From: Thermodesulfobacteriota bacterium
Lineage (GTDB): Bacteria; Desulfobacterota_D; UBA1144; Nemesobacterales; CSP1-2
Direction: 5' to 3'
DNA length: 38,568 bases
Assembly: GCA_036397855.1 (NCBI GenBank)
Contig: DASWID010000018.1
Span: 1-38,568 of the forward strand
A program made the position numbers and the translations under genes. The notes below the pieces were generated by a model. The model ran no database searches. It saw only the letters and a list, made by a program, of their open reading frames with translations, and was not told the origin of the DNA. This document shows, in pieces, positions 26,586 through 34,199 of the stretch (position 1 is its first letter; each line of letters opens with the position of its first letter).

Positions 26586-27865
26586 AGATGCTTTTAAGAG
26601 CGGGTCGCATCATAGATCCTTCCGAGAAGCTTGATATAGTTGGAAACATACTTATAGAAGACGGTAAGATAAAAGGTTACCCGTCAGACACCAAAACGAT
26701 CGAAAAAGATAAAAGGGTTAAAATAATCGATGCTTCAGGAAAAATAGTCTCGCCTGGATTCATAGACCTCCATGTACATATGAGAGAGCCCGGATTTGAA
26801 CATAAAGAAACTATTAGGACTGTTTGCGAAGCAGGAGCTGCAGGTGGATTTACTTCCCTTGTATGTATGCCCAACACAAATCCGGTTAATGATAACGCAA
26901 CCGTAACTGAATACATTCTGCTCAAAGCCCGAAAGGAGGGAATAGTGAATGTATTCCCGATTGGAGCAATTACGAAGGGAGAGGCTGGGGAATCCCTGGC
27001 GCATATTGGAGAGATGTATGAGGCTGGTTGTGTCGGAATCTCGGATGATGGGTTTCCGGTTATGAACTCAAGAGTTATGAGACATGCGATGGAATATGTA
27101 ATGGCATTTGACATTCCAGTCATTTCGCATGCGGAGGATTTAAACCTTTCTGGCGGGGGAGTCATGAATGAGGGGCATGTTTCGAATCGGCTTGGTCTTA
27201 GAGGAATACCGAATGCGTCTGAGGAAATAATGGTTGCCAGGGATATCATCCTAGCGGGGCTTACAGGAGCTCGCCTTCATATTGCTCATGTTTCCGCAGC
27301 TGGTTCAGTTCAGCTTATAAGAGATGCAAAAGCTAGAGGAATTAAAGTCACGGCGGAGGCTACACCACACCATTTTATGTTAACTGATGAAGCTATTTTT
27401 GATTATGATACAAATGCTAAGGTTAATCCTCCGATTAGAACCAAAGCGGATGTTGATGCGATAAGAGAAGGTTTAAGGGATTGTACGATAGATGTGATAG
27501 CGACTGATCATGCTCCTCATACCGAAGATGAGAAAAAGGTAGAGTTTGATCTTGCGCCTTTCGGTATTTCAGGACTTGAAACAGCTCTTTCCCTATCGTT
27601 AAAACTTGTCAAAGAAGATGTTTTGAGTCTACCTGAAGTGATTAAGAAGCTCACCATCAACCCGGCTCAAATAGTAAAGATTGGGCGAGGCACGTTAAAG
27701 GTCGGCTCAATAGCCGATGTTGTGATTTTCCACCCGGAGACTGTTTTTACGGTTGATAGAATGAAATTTCGTTCTAAAGGGAAAAACTCCCCTTTCCACG
27801 GATGGAGGCTATCTGGTCGTGTTGAATACACTATTGTTGGTGGAAGGATAGTATACGCATCCTAG
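26582..27865 (+). CDS. pyrC: dihydroorotase
   Basis: Dihydroorotase cyclises carbamoyl-aspartate to dihydroorotate, the third step of UMP synthesis. The amidohydrolase metal motif [15 protein letters not shown] is at about residues 61-75. [45 protein letters not shown] and [13 protein letters not shown] carry the remaining ligands. Length is 427 residues, matching the class I bacterial type. The start ATG 26582 overlaps the pyrB stop. GGAGGAAG at 26568-26575 and the following AAAGG form a strong ribosome-binding region inside pyrB. It is the last gene of the run; a 461-base gene-free stretch follows. Confidence 0.95.
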   Translation: MKMLLRAGRIIDPSEKLDIVGNILIEDGKIKGYPSDTKTIEKDKRVKIIDASGKIVSPGFIDLHVHMREPGFEHKETIRTVCEAGAAGGFTSLVCMPNTNPVNDNATVTEYILLKARKEGIVNVFPIGAITKGEAGESLAHIGEMYEAGCVGISDDGFPVMNSRVMRHAMEYVMAFDIPVISHAEDLNLSGGGVMNEGHVSNRLGLRGIPNASEEIMVARDIILAGLTGARLHIAHVSAAGSVQLIRDAKARGIKVTAEATPHHFMLTDEAIFDYDTNAKVNPPIRTKADVDAIREGLRDCTIDVIATDHAPHTEDEKKVEFDLAPFGISGLETALSLSLKLVKEDVLSLPEVIKKLTINPAQIVKIGRGTLKVGSIADVVIFHPETVFTVDRMKFRSKGKNSPFHGWRLSGRVEYTIVGGRIVYAS

Positions 27866-27872
27866 TGTCTCT

Positions 27873-28185
27873 GGTTTTATTTCACAATTTTTATAACCAC
27901 ATTATATTTCCCACTTCAATTTTGTGTTAACTAGCAAATTGCCTGTAGTTTGCTACAGGGGTACTGATGTGATTGCGAGCACTTCGCTAGACGCGGTGTC
28001 AACTCCGCGAAACAATCTTCTCCATCGGGATTGTTTCGTCCTCTTTGACCGAGGTTATCCTTAGTCCTGCGTGTAATCCAAGTGTCGAAGGACTCAGGGT
28101 TCTTCGCACAATGACTGTGAGGACTATTTTTGAATTGAAGATACCCTGCAGCTTGCTGTGAGGGTTTTATTTTACAATTTATAAA
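27873..28185. repeat. palindrome-rich intergenic repeat element flanked by a direct repeat
   Basis: The 461 bases between pyrC and the MFS gene hold no gene. They contain a near-identical direct repeat, GGTTTTATTTYACAATTT, at 27873-27890 and 28163-28180. Between the copies are several palindromes: CCTGTAG-TTTG-CTACAGG (27942-27959, perfect); AAACAATC/GATTGTTT (28010-28017 and 28029-28036); AGTCCT/AGGACT (28063-28068 and 28089-28094); and an imperfect CCCTGCAGC hairpin at 28144-28164. ATTGCGAG near 27972 and CGCACAAT near 28105 look like degraded complementary ends. The fragments resemble the ATTGCGAG-type interspersed palindromes common in environmental proteobacterial genomes. No transposase is present. 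I read it as a decayed MITE- or REP-like insertion. Confidence 0.55.
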
Positions 28186-28281
28186 TTTCCAATAAATGCT
28201 ATTTTTATGTGCTAAGGGGAGAAGTTGCTATTTTCGCAAACATTTTGACAATACTGATCCTCTAAGATCGAAGTAACTGGA

Positions 28282-28310
28282 TTGCACGTGTAATATCTAG
28301 CTTCTAGAAA
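28282..28310 (+). promoter_or_regulatory. possible promoter of the MFS transporter gene
   Basis: TTGCAC (28282-28287), a 17-base spacer and TAGAAA (28305-28310) predict a start near 28317, about 10 bases before ATG 28327. No Shine-Dalgarno follows. Confidence 0.4.
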
Positions 28311-28326
28311 TCTTTTCTGAAATGTT

Positions 28327-29517
28327 ATGAATGAAGATGTAAATGAGACTACTGAATTTGGGTTAGAAAGAGATATATCTTTTCTTAACCGGGATTTCAT
28401 TCTTATTACTATTGCCAGCTTCTTGTTCTTCTTCAATTTCCATTCCTTTATCCTTCTTCCAATTCGAATTCAGGAGCTTGGCGGTGGCGCATCTGTTATC
28501 GGTTTTATAATGGGAATAACATGGATAAGCACCATTATTTCTACTCCAGCTGTTGGCCTATTTGTTGATAGGTGGGGAAAAAAGTGGTTTGTAGCGACTG
28601 GAGGGTTAATGATGTCTCTCACAACTTTTCTTTTTGCTTATGTAAATCAATTAGATTTCTTGTTTCCACTTCTAAGGGTTATTCAAGGGGCTTCTTTTTC
28701 ATTTTTTTTTATATCAGCGGGGACACTAACCGCTGAAGTTACACCGGTGGCAAGAAGGGCTCAAGCGATTGGTATCTTTGGAGTATTTACGATTATTAAT
28801 TATGCACTTGCCCCATATATAGGGAGACTAATTCTTGAATATTATGATTTTAGGCTTTTATTTCTGTCTGTTTCTGGTTTTGGGCTTCTGTCTTTTTTAA
28901 TTGCCATGCTATTAAAGGAGCCTGAAAGGACAAAGCAGAGCGAAAGAAAAGGCGATAGCTACTTAACTATACTTCTGAGAAAAGATATCTTGATTTCCGC
29001 TATCACGATCATGATAGCCGGTTCGGGATTTATCTCAACAATCACATTTTTACCGGTGTTTGCGAAAGGGGTCAAGATCGAATCATTTCATTATTTCTTT
29101 ATAACATATACCATCGCTGTGATTTGTATGCGTCTTTTTGGAGGATGGATTCCTGATCAGTATGGAAGAAAGAAAACTTTAATGCCATCACTGTTATTTT
29201 TTTCGATAAGTATTTTTTGGTTGGGATTTACATCGAACGAGATTGATCTCATAGAGATAGGCGTCCTTTTCGGGCTAAGTCATGGGCTCCTATACCCCAC
29301 GTTTTATGCCCTCGTTATTGATATAACACCATTAGATGACAGGGGTAAGGCATTTTCGATTTGCAGTGTGGCTTTTACGGCTGGGGGGATGGTAGGTTCT
29401 TTTGCTTATGGCTGGATAGCAGAATATTATGGATTTCGTGATATGTTTGAGATTATCGCTTTTGTATGCCTGTTTGGGTTTGTCCTTTTTAGCTTGCTTG
29501 GTAGGGGGAGTAATTAG
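28327..29517 (+). CDS. MFS transporter
   Basis: This is a major facilitator superfamily protein of 396 residues with about 12 hydrophobic helices. The loop between helices 2 and 3 carries the family motif as GLFVDRWGKKWFVATGG. A second copy after helix 8 reads RLFGGWIPDQYGRKKTLMPS. RRAQAIGIFGVFTIINYALAPYIG fits helices 4-5. The N-terminal 20 residues are acidic and cytoplasmic. Transported substrate cannot be inferred; drug or metabolite efflux is usual for this type. The gene is probably a single unit, beginning just beyond the palindromic intergenic element. Confidence 0.88.
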   Translation: MNEDVNETTEFGLERDISFLNRDFILITIASFLFFFNFHSFILLPIRIQELGGGASVIGFIMGITWISTIISTPAVGLFVDRWGKKWFVATGGLMMSLTTFLFAYVNQLDFLFPLLRVIQGASFSFFFISAGTLTAEVTPVARRAQAIGIFGVFTIINYALAPYIGRLILEYYDFRLLFLSVSGFGLLSFLIAMLLKEPERTKQSERKGDSYLTILLRKDILISAITIMIAGSGFISTITFLPVFAKGVKIESFHYFFITYTIAVICMRLFGGWIPDQYGRKKTLMPSLLFFSISIFWLGFTSNEIDLIEIGVLFGLSHGLLYPTFYALVIDITPLDDRGKAFSICSVAFTAGGMVGSFAYGWIAEYYGFRDMFEIIAFVCLFGFVLFSLLGRGSN

Positions 29518-29634
29518 CATTTATTTCTTACAAAAATCGTTTATTAATAATTTTCTATCATCAATTAAGAAGTCGAGAAACTGTATAATAGAATGGAGTA
29601 TGATGTAAACTAGATATAGTGATTTTCAACAAAC

Positions 29635-29642
29635 GAGGTGAT
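29635..29642 (+). promoter_or_regulatory. strong Shine-Dalgarno before the DUF6573-like gene
   Basis: GAGGTGAT complements the usual 16S rRNA 3' end over eight bases and lies 4 bases before ATG 29647. It contains an in-frame GTG (29638) that is therefore not the start. Confidence 0.7.
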
Positions 29643-29646
29643 AAGA

Positions 29647-30045
29647 ATGACCCTTGGTAAGATGGATAGACGAAAGGCATTAGATGACGGATTACAGAGA
29701 GATATAACTGATATATCCAAGGAAGCCGGCCTTTTTTTACCTGTATTCATTACAAATAAGGTTTTGGATAGTTGGATAATGAATGAAGGGAATGATAGTA
29801 ATATTTCAGAAGATGAAAAGAGAATAATCAAGGTAATCTTAAGTAAACTCGTTTACTCACTAAGGGTTCATAGACAAACCAGTAAATCAAATTTAATTTA
29901 TTTTAATGCTTCAATTGAGAAAGATGGTAGAAATGATACTGCATTACTTTTATCTCTTTTAGGCCCCATTGATTCAGATGATCAAAGGCCCTGCATTACG
30001 ATTATGCTTCCAGAGGAATACCCTGCCGGATCGAAAAAAGCTTAA
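29647..30045 (+). CDS. hypothetical protein, DUF6573-like
   Basis: The 132-residue soluble protein has no signal or membrane segment. Several segments recall the DUF6573 proteins found on phages, plasmids and actinobacterial chromosomes: KALDDGLQRDITDISKEAG, FLPVFITNKVLDSWI, the central ISEDEKRIIKVILSKLVYSLRV and the closing RPCITIMLPEEYPAG. In that family the matching places read as DDG plus VSETAREAG, PVALTRAVW, DEEGRLWDVLWM and PVITIMLPGE. The similarity is from memory and is moderate. Function is unknown even for the family. The start is fixed by a strong Shine-Dalgarno at 29635-29642. It lies between an MFS gene and a thioesterase gene with no phage genes nearby. Confidence 0.6.
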   Translation: MTLGKMDRRKALDDGLQRDITDISKEAGLFLPVFITNKVLDSWIMNEGNDSNISEDEKRIIKVILSKLVYSLRVHRQTSKSNLIYFNASIEKDGRNDTALLLSLLGPIDSDDQRPCITIMLPEEYPAGSKKA

Positions 30046-30219
30046 AAATATCGATCGTTCCGCGTTATTGAAATTTATCTATAAAAAGTCTAAGTTACTA
30101 AGCCATTGAATAGAAGATTCTTTAAAGCGTCCCTGAAAGGTAGCATTAAAGCATAGGTATTATCTACTGATATATCTTATGGATCAGCACAGTCAATTGT
30201 ATGAGAACGGAGAAAACAC

Positions 30220-30630
30220 GTGAACAGGAGCAATGACCATAAATTGCCATTTCCATCTCCACCTATATGGAGTCTGCTCGGAATAGAAGTGGTTGAAATG
30301 AGAGACGGTTATTCGAAGCTCATTATGCCCTTTAGCGAGAAGCTAACTCAACCATACGGCATAGTTCACGGAGGTGCAGTATTTACTCTTGCAGATTCAG
30401 CAGCGGCTGTATCGATTGCTTCATTTGTCGAACCGAACAAGAAATTTGTGACCGTCGAGATGAAAATCAACTTTTTGGAACCGATTAAAGAGGGGATTAT
30501 TGAAGCAAGAGCAGTTGTGCTCAGAAAAGGACGGATCGTGCCTGCGGAAGTCGATATCATTAATAATCAGGAGCTAGTTGCAAAAGCAATCGCAACGTAT
30601 ATTATACTTGACGAAAATAAGAGATTTTGA
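30220..30630 (+). CDS. PaaI-type hotdog-fold thioesterase
   Basis: This is a hotdog-fold acyl-CoA thioesterase of the PaaI/YdiI group. The helix motif GIVHGGAVFTLADSAAAVSI (about residues 47-66) contains the HGG element and the catalytic acid Asp in LADSA. The strands KKFVTVEMKINFLEPIKEG and IEARAVVLRKGR follow. Length is 136 residues, as expected. The start is GTG 30220 with GGAGA (30209-30213) 6 bases upstream. The substrate is unknown; aryl or medium-chain acyl-CoA is usual. The 174 bases before the gene show no other gene. lysS follows 73 bases later. Confidence 0.88.
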   Translation: MNRSNDHKLPFPSPPIWSLLGIEVVEMRDGYSKLIMPFSEKLTQPYGIVHGGAVFTLADSAAAVSIASFVEPNKKFVTVEMKINFLEPIKEGIIEARAVVLRKGRIVPAEVDIINNQELVAKAIATYIILDENKRF

Positions 30631-30703
30631 CATACCTAAGCAATAATACTTTGCGGTCATATATCCATACCCTCTATGTATTTTCCCTAATAGGGTAGAA
30701 CAA

Positions 30704-32176
30704 GTGCACGATATGATGGAGAATGAACTCATAGACCAGCGAAAGCACAAAATAGAAGAACTAAAGAGGATCGGCATTGACCCCTATGGTAATTATTTCA
30801 AACCCGTACACGGTGCTTCGATGATTCTTTCTTCATATGGAAACGTTTCAGATGATAAGTTAAAAACAATTGATACAGAATTTTCCATTGCGGGCAGGGT
30901 AATTGCAATAAGGGATTTTGGAAAGAGTATGTTCGTTCATATTTTAGACGGATCAGGAAAGATTCAAGCTTATATTAGAAAAGATATTGTAGGTGAAGAA
31001 AGTTTGAAATTTATCAGGAAATTTGTAGATATTGGAGATTTCGTCGGAATAGTAGGCAATCTATTCAAGACCAAAACGGGAGAGCTGACGCTAAACGTCA
31101 AAGAAATTAGGCTCATTACCAAAACAATGAATCCTCTTCCAGAAAAATGGCATGGGTTAAGAGATGTGGAGTTAAGATACAGAAAGCGCTATCTGGATTT
31201 GATCTCCAATTTAGATGTTAAGGATGTCTTTCTGAAAAGGACAAAGATAATCAAGGCTATCAGAACCTTTCTTGATCAAAAGGATTTTATCGAGGTGGAA
31301 ACCCCGGTTCTTCATCCTATAGCGGGTGGCGCGGCTGCTCAACCATTCAAAACCTACCACAACGCGCTGGATATGGATCTTTTTTTGAGAATAGCTCCAG
31401 AGCTTTATTTAAAAAGGCTCGTTATAGGCGGATTTGATAGGGTTTATGAAATTGGAAGGACTTTCAGAAATGAAGGAATATCTACTCAGCATAATCCGGA
31501 GTTTACAATGCTAGAACTTTACCAAGCTTATGCTACTTACGAAGATTTGATGGATCTGATCGAAGAACTTATCTGTTTTGTTGCCAAAACCGTGATTAAT
31601 ACGAACCAGTTTGAATATCAAGGCGTGGAGATAGATTTGAGCCGTCCTTGGAAGAGGATTAGTATGATCGACTCATTAATAGACACCTACGGTGAAGATA
31701 TATTGAAAAATGACGAATTCCTATTTTCTAAAGCAGATTCATTTAGAATAGAGTATAAAGGGGTCAGAGGCAAAGCTATAATTGAGTTATTTGAACATAC
31801 TATAGGAAGAGACATAGTGGATCCCGCATTTGTTTACGGATTCCCAACCGATATATCTCCACTAGCTAGGAAAAATGATGAGAATCCTGAGATTACGGAT
31901 AGGTTTGAGCTATTCGTGGCGGCTAGAGAGATTGCGAACGCATTCTCAGAACTCAACGACCCTGTAGATCAGAGGGAGAGGTTTACCAATCAGTTGGAAA
32001 TAAAGGCAAGGGGTGGAGGTGAGTATCAAGAAATCGATGAAGACTTCATAGCTGCATTGGAATATGGTATGCCACCGACGGCTGGAGCAGGAATTGGAAT
32101 TGATCGTTTAGTAATGCTTCTTACTGATTCACCCTCAATAAGGGACGTTATTTTTTTTCCACAACTTAGAACCTAA
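30704..32176 (+). CDS. lysS: lysyl-tRNA synthetase, class II
   Basis: LysRS charges tRNA-Lys. The N-terminal OB-fold anticodon-binding domain is visible as [20 protein letters not shown]. Class II motif 2 is [20 protein letters not shown], and motif 3 is [20 protein letters not shown] just before the C-terminus. [20 protein letters not shown] is typical of bacterial LysS. Length is 490 residues. GTG 30704 has AGGG (30692-30695) 8 bases upstream; the tandem ATG at 30713/30716 is the alternative. The stop overlaps the next ATG as TAATG. That links translation to lolC in the order lysS-lolC-lolD-bamA, an arrangement known from deltaproteobacteria. Confidence 0.96.
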   Translation: MHDMMENELIDQRKHKIEELKRIGIDPYGNYFKPVHGASMILSSYGNVSDDKLKTIDTEFSIAGRVIAIRDFGKSMFVHILDGSGKIQAYIRKDIVGEESLKFIRKFVDIGDFVGIVGNLFKTKTGELTLNVKEIRLITKTMNPLPEKWHGLRDVELRYRKRYLDLISNLDVKDVFLKRTKIIKAIRTFLDQKDFIEVETPVLHPIAGGAAAQPFKTYHNALDMDLFLRIAPELYLKRLVIGGFDRVYEIGRTFRNEGISTQHNPEFTMLELYQAYATYEDLMDLIEELICFVAKTVINTNQFEYQGVEIDLSRPWKRISMIDSLIDTYGEDILKNDEFLFSKADSFRIEYKGVRGKAIIELFEHTIGRDIVDPAFVYGFPTDISPLARKNDENPEITDRFELFVAAREIANAFSELNDPVDQRERFTNQLEIKARGGGEYQEIDEDFIAALEYGMPPTAGAGIGIDRLVMLLTDSPSIRDVIFFPQLRT

Positions 32177-33474
32177 TGAAATACGAATTTTTTATTGGAC
32201 TTAGATATCTAAGGTCAAAAAGAAGGCAGGCATTCATATCCATAATCGGCCTTATCGCTATTCTGGGTGTTATTATTGGTGTCATGGCTCTTAATGTTGT
32301 GCTGGGTGTAATGAGTGGTTTTGAAGAGGAACTTAGGAATAAGATATTGGGTGTCAGTTCTCATCTCGTGATTTTGGATTATGATGGTCCGATAGAGGAT
32401 TACAAAGAGATAAGGGGGCGGGTCTTGGATTTTCCTGGTGTTGTGGGGGCAAGCCCTTTCATTTATGGCCAAGGAATGATTGTCAGTGAAAACAATGTAA
32501 TCGGGGCGGTGATAAGGGGTATTGATCCCAGCAGCGCGGGAACAGTAACAAACGTGGAAGAAGCTATTGGAAGGGGGGTAGTGGGTAGAGGGGAGAAAGT
32601 AAATAGCAATAAGCTCATGAATATTGGTAGTGAGCAATTGACGAGGCTAACAGGAGAAACAACTTCAGGAAAACCTCCTATAATTATTGGCAGAGAACTC
32701 GGATCTACCTTGGGTGTAACTGTCGGCGATATTGTTAGTGTCCTTTCTCCTTTGGGTAAGTATGGTCCCTTTGGTCCCCAGGCTAAGGTAAAAAAATTTG
32801 AGGTCATCGGTATTTTTGACTATGGTATGGTTGAGTATGACTCATCAATTGCCTACGTATCTCTTGAAGATGCGATGAACTTTTTTGATATGAAAGAAAA
32901 GGTATCGGGGATAGAAGTAAAGGTTAAGGATATATATAAGGCGAAGGGTATTGGGGAGAAACTCTCAGCAATCTTGGGGTTTCCTTACTTCATTAGAAAT
33001 TGGGAGGAGGTAAACCGAAGCCTATTCAGGGCGCTTCGTTTGGAGCGATTGGCGATAGCTGTTTTTCTTGGATTCATTATTCTCGTTGCCGCACTTGATA
33101 TCGTTAGTACCCTTACAATGGTAGTGATGGAGAAGGGCAAGGATATCGCAATTCTACGCGCTATGGGAGCAACACGAGGCAGTATCATGAAGATATTCAT
33201 AATTGATGGGATGATTATTGGACTTATTGGGACTGTCTTGGGTACTCTAGCTGGTTTTGGCATATGTTACTTGCTTAAGACCAACGAATCTATTAAACAG
33301 CTCATTCCATTTGACCCGGAAGTCTATCCCATCTCGGAGTTCCCGGTTAAAATTGAACCTCTGTTCTTTTTAGTGGTGGCAATTAGCAGTTTAATCATAT
33401 GTTTTATTGCTACCTTGTATCCATCTTATCAGGCGTCTTGTAAGGATCCTGTAGAAGCGTTGAGGTTTGAATGA
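32176..33474 (+). CDS. lolC: LolC/E-family lipoprotein-releasing ABC permease
   Basis: This is an inner-membrane subunit of the Lol ABC transporter, which releases lipoproteins for delivery to the outer membrane. The N-terminus [20 protein letters not shown] is diagnostic. It is followed by a first helix, a large periplasmic MacB-like domain (about residues 45-265), and three C-terminal helices with the FtsX-family ILRAMGATRGSIMKIFIIDG loop. Length is 432 residues. Only one permease gene is present, so it may work as a homodimer (LolF-like), although a second copy could lie elsewhere. It overlaps lysS by one base and lolD by four. Confidence 0.93.
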   Translation: MKYEFFIGLRYLRSKRRQAFISIIGLIAILGVIIGVMALNVVLGVMSGFEEELRNKILGVSSHLVILDYDGPIEDYKEIRGRVLDFPGVVGASPFIYGQGMIVSENNVIGAVIRGIDPSSAGTVTNVEEAIGRGVVGRGEKVNSNKLMNIGSEQLTRLTGETTSGKPPIIIGRELGSTLGVTVGDIVSVLSPLGKYGPFGPQAKVKKFEVIGIFDYGMVEYDSSIAYVSLEDAMNFFDMKEKVSGIEVKVKDIYKAKGIGEKLSAILGFPYFIRNWEEVNRSLFRALRLERLAIAVFLGFIILVAALDIVSTLTMVVMEKGKDIAILRAMGATRGSIMKIFIIDGMIIGLIGTVLGTLAGFGICYLLKTNESIKQLIPFDPEVYPISEFPVKIEPLFFLVVAISSLIICFIATLYPSYQASCKDPVEALRFE

Positions 33475-34199
33475 GCTGCTTAATAGAGGCGAAGTGCATT
33501 TGGAAAGTTTTCAAGACAAAGGGGGATAAAGTTGAAGCACTTAAGGGGATTGACTTGGTGATAAACAGGGGCGACACTATCGGCGTAGTCGGGGTCTCAG
33601 GTTCGGGAAAGAGCACCCTATTGCATATACTAGGTACACTGGATCGCCCGACGGGAGGTGAATTGATTTATTGGAATACAAGCGGCGTGCCTGATAGCAA
33701 TGGACACAACGAGCAACCACAGGAACTCAATATTTTTGAACACAGTGATGGTGAACTCGCAACCTTTAGGAATCGTGAGATTGGGTTTGTTTTTCAGTTT
33801 CATTATCTTCTTCCGGAGTTTAATGCGCTAGAGAACGTTATGATGCCTGCATTGATTCAAGGTATTGGGAGGAAGCAGGCAAAAGAGTTGTCTGAGTCAG
33901 TCCTCTTCAAAGTGGGTCTGCAAAACAGGTTATTTCACAGACCTGGGGAGTTGTCAGGGGGTGAACAACAACGAGTTGCAATAGCTAGGGCTGTTGTCTT
34001 AAAACCAAGGGTGATTTTTGCGGATGAACCGACAGGAAACCTGGATTTGGAAACAGGGATGTCGATTTTGGATCTATTTTTAAAGCTGAATGAAGAAGAT
34101 GGTATTGTTCTGGTGTTGGTGACTCATAATCCTCAAGTGGCAAGTAGGTTGGGTAGAACTATCACACTATCTGATGGATTGGTCGTTGATGAGAAATAG
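33471..34199 (+). CDS. lolD: LolD-family ABC transporter ATP-binding protein
   Basis: This is the ATPase partner of LolC/E. Walker A is GVSGSGKSTLLHILGTLDRP (about residues 40-59). The signature LSGGEQQRVAIARAVVL, Walker B VIFADEPTGNLDLETG and the H-loop VLVTHNPQVA follow in order. Length is 242 residues, about 15 more than usual. The surplus is a hydrophilic insert (SGVPDSNGHNEQPQELNIFE) between Walker A and the Q-loop, at the point where LolD/MacB proteins have a short variable loop. The start overlaps the lolC stop as ATGA, and the end overlaps bamA, so the three are translationally coupled. Confidence 0.92.
   Translation: MSCLIEAKCIWKVFKTKGDKVEALKGIDLVINRGDTIGVVGVSGSGKSTLLHILGTLDRPTGGELIYWNTSGVPDSNGHNEQPQELNIFEHSDGELATFRNREIGFVFQFHYLLPEFNALENVMMPALIQGIGRKQAKELSESVLFKVGLQNRLFHRPGELSGGEQQRVAIARAVVLKPRVIFADEPTGNLDLETGMSILDLFLKLNEEDGIVLVLVTHNPQVASRLGRTITLSDGLVVDEK

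Noticed and set aside
26677-27249. A 190-codon open frame antisense to pyrC
   Set aside because: It lies wholly within a clearly intact dihydroorotase gene and has no recognisable domain; it is a shadow of the coding strand's codon bias.
27942-27959. Perfect hairpin after pyrC as an intrinsic terminator
   Set aside because: It is followed by GGTACTGATG and not a T run, and it belongs to a group of palindromes forming a repeat element.
30681-30696. CCCTAATAGGG before lysS as a T-box or attenuator
   Set aside because: The stem is only four base pairs and no specifier or terminator structure is present. AGGG more simply serves as the ribosome-binding site of GTG 30704.
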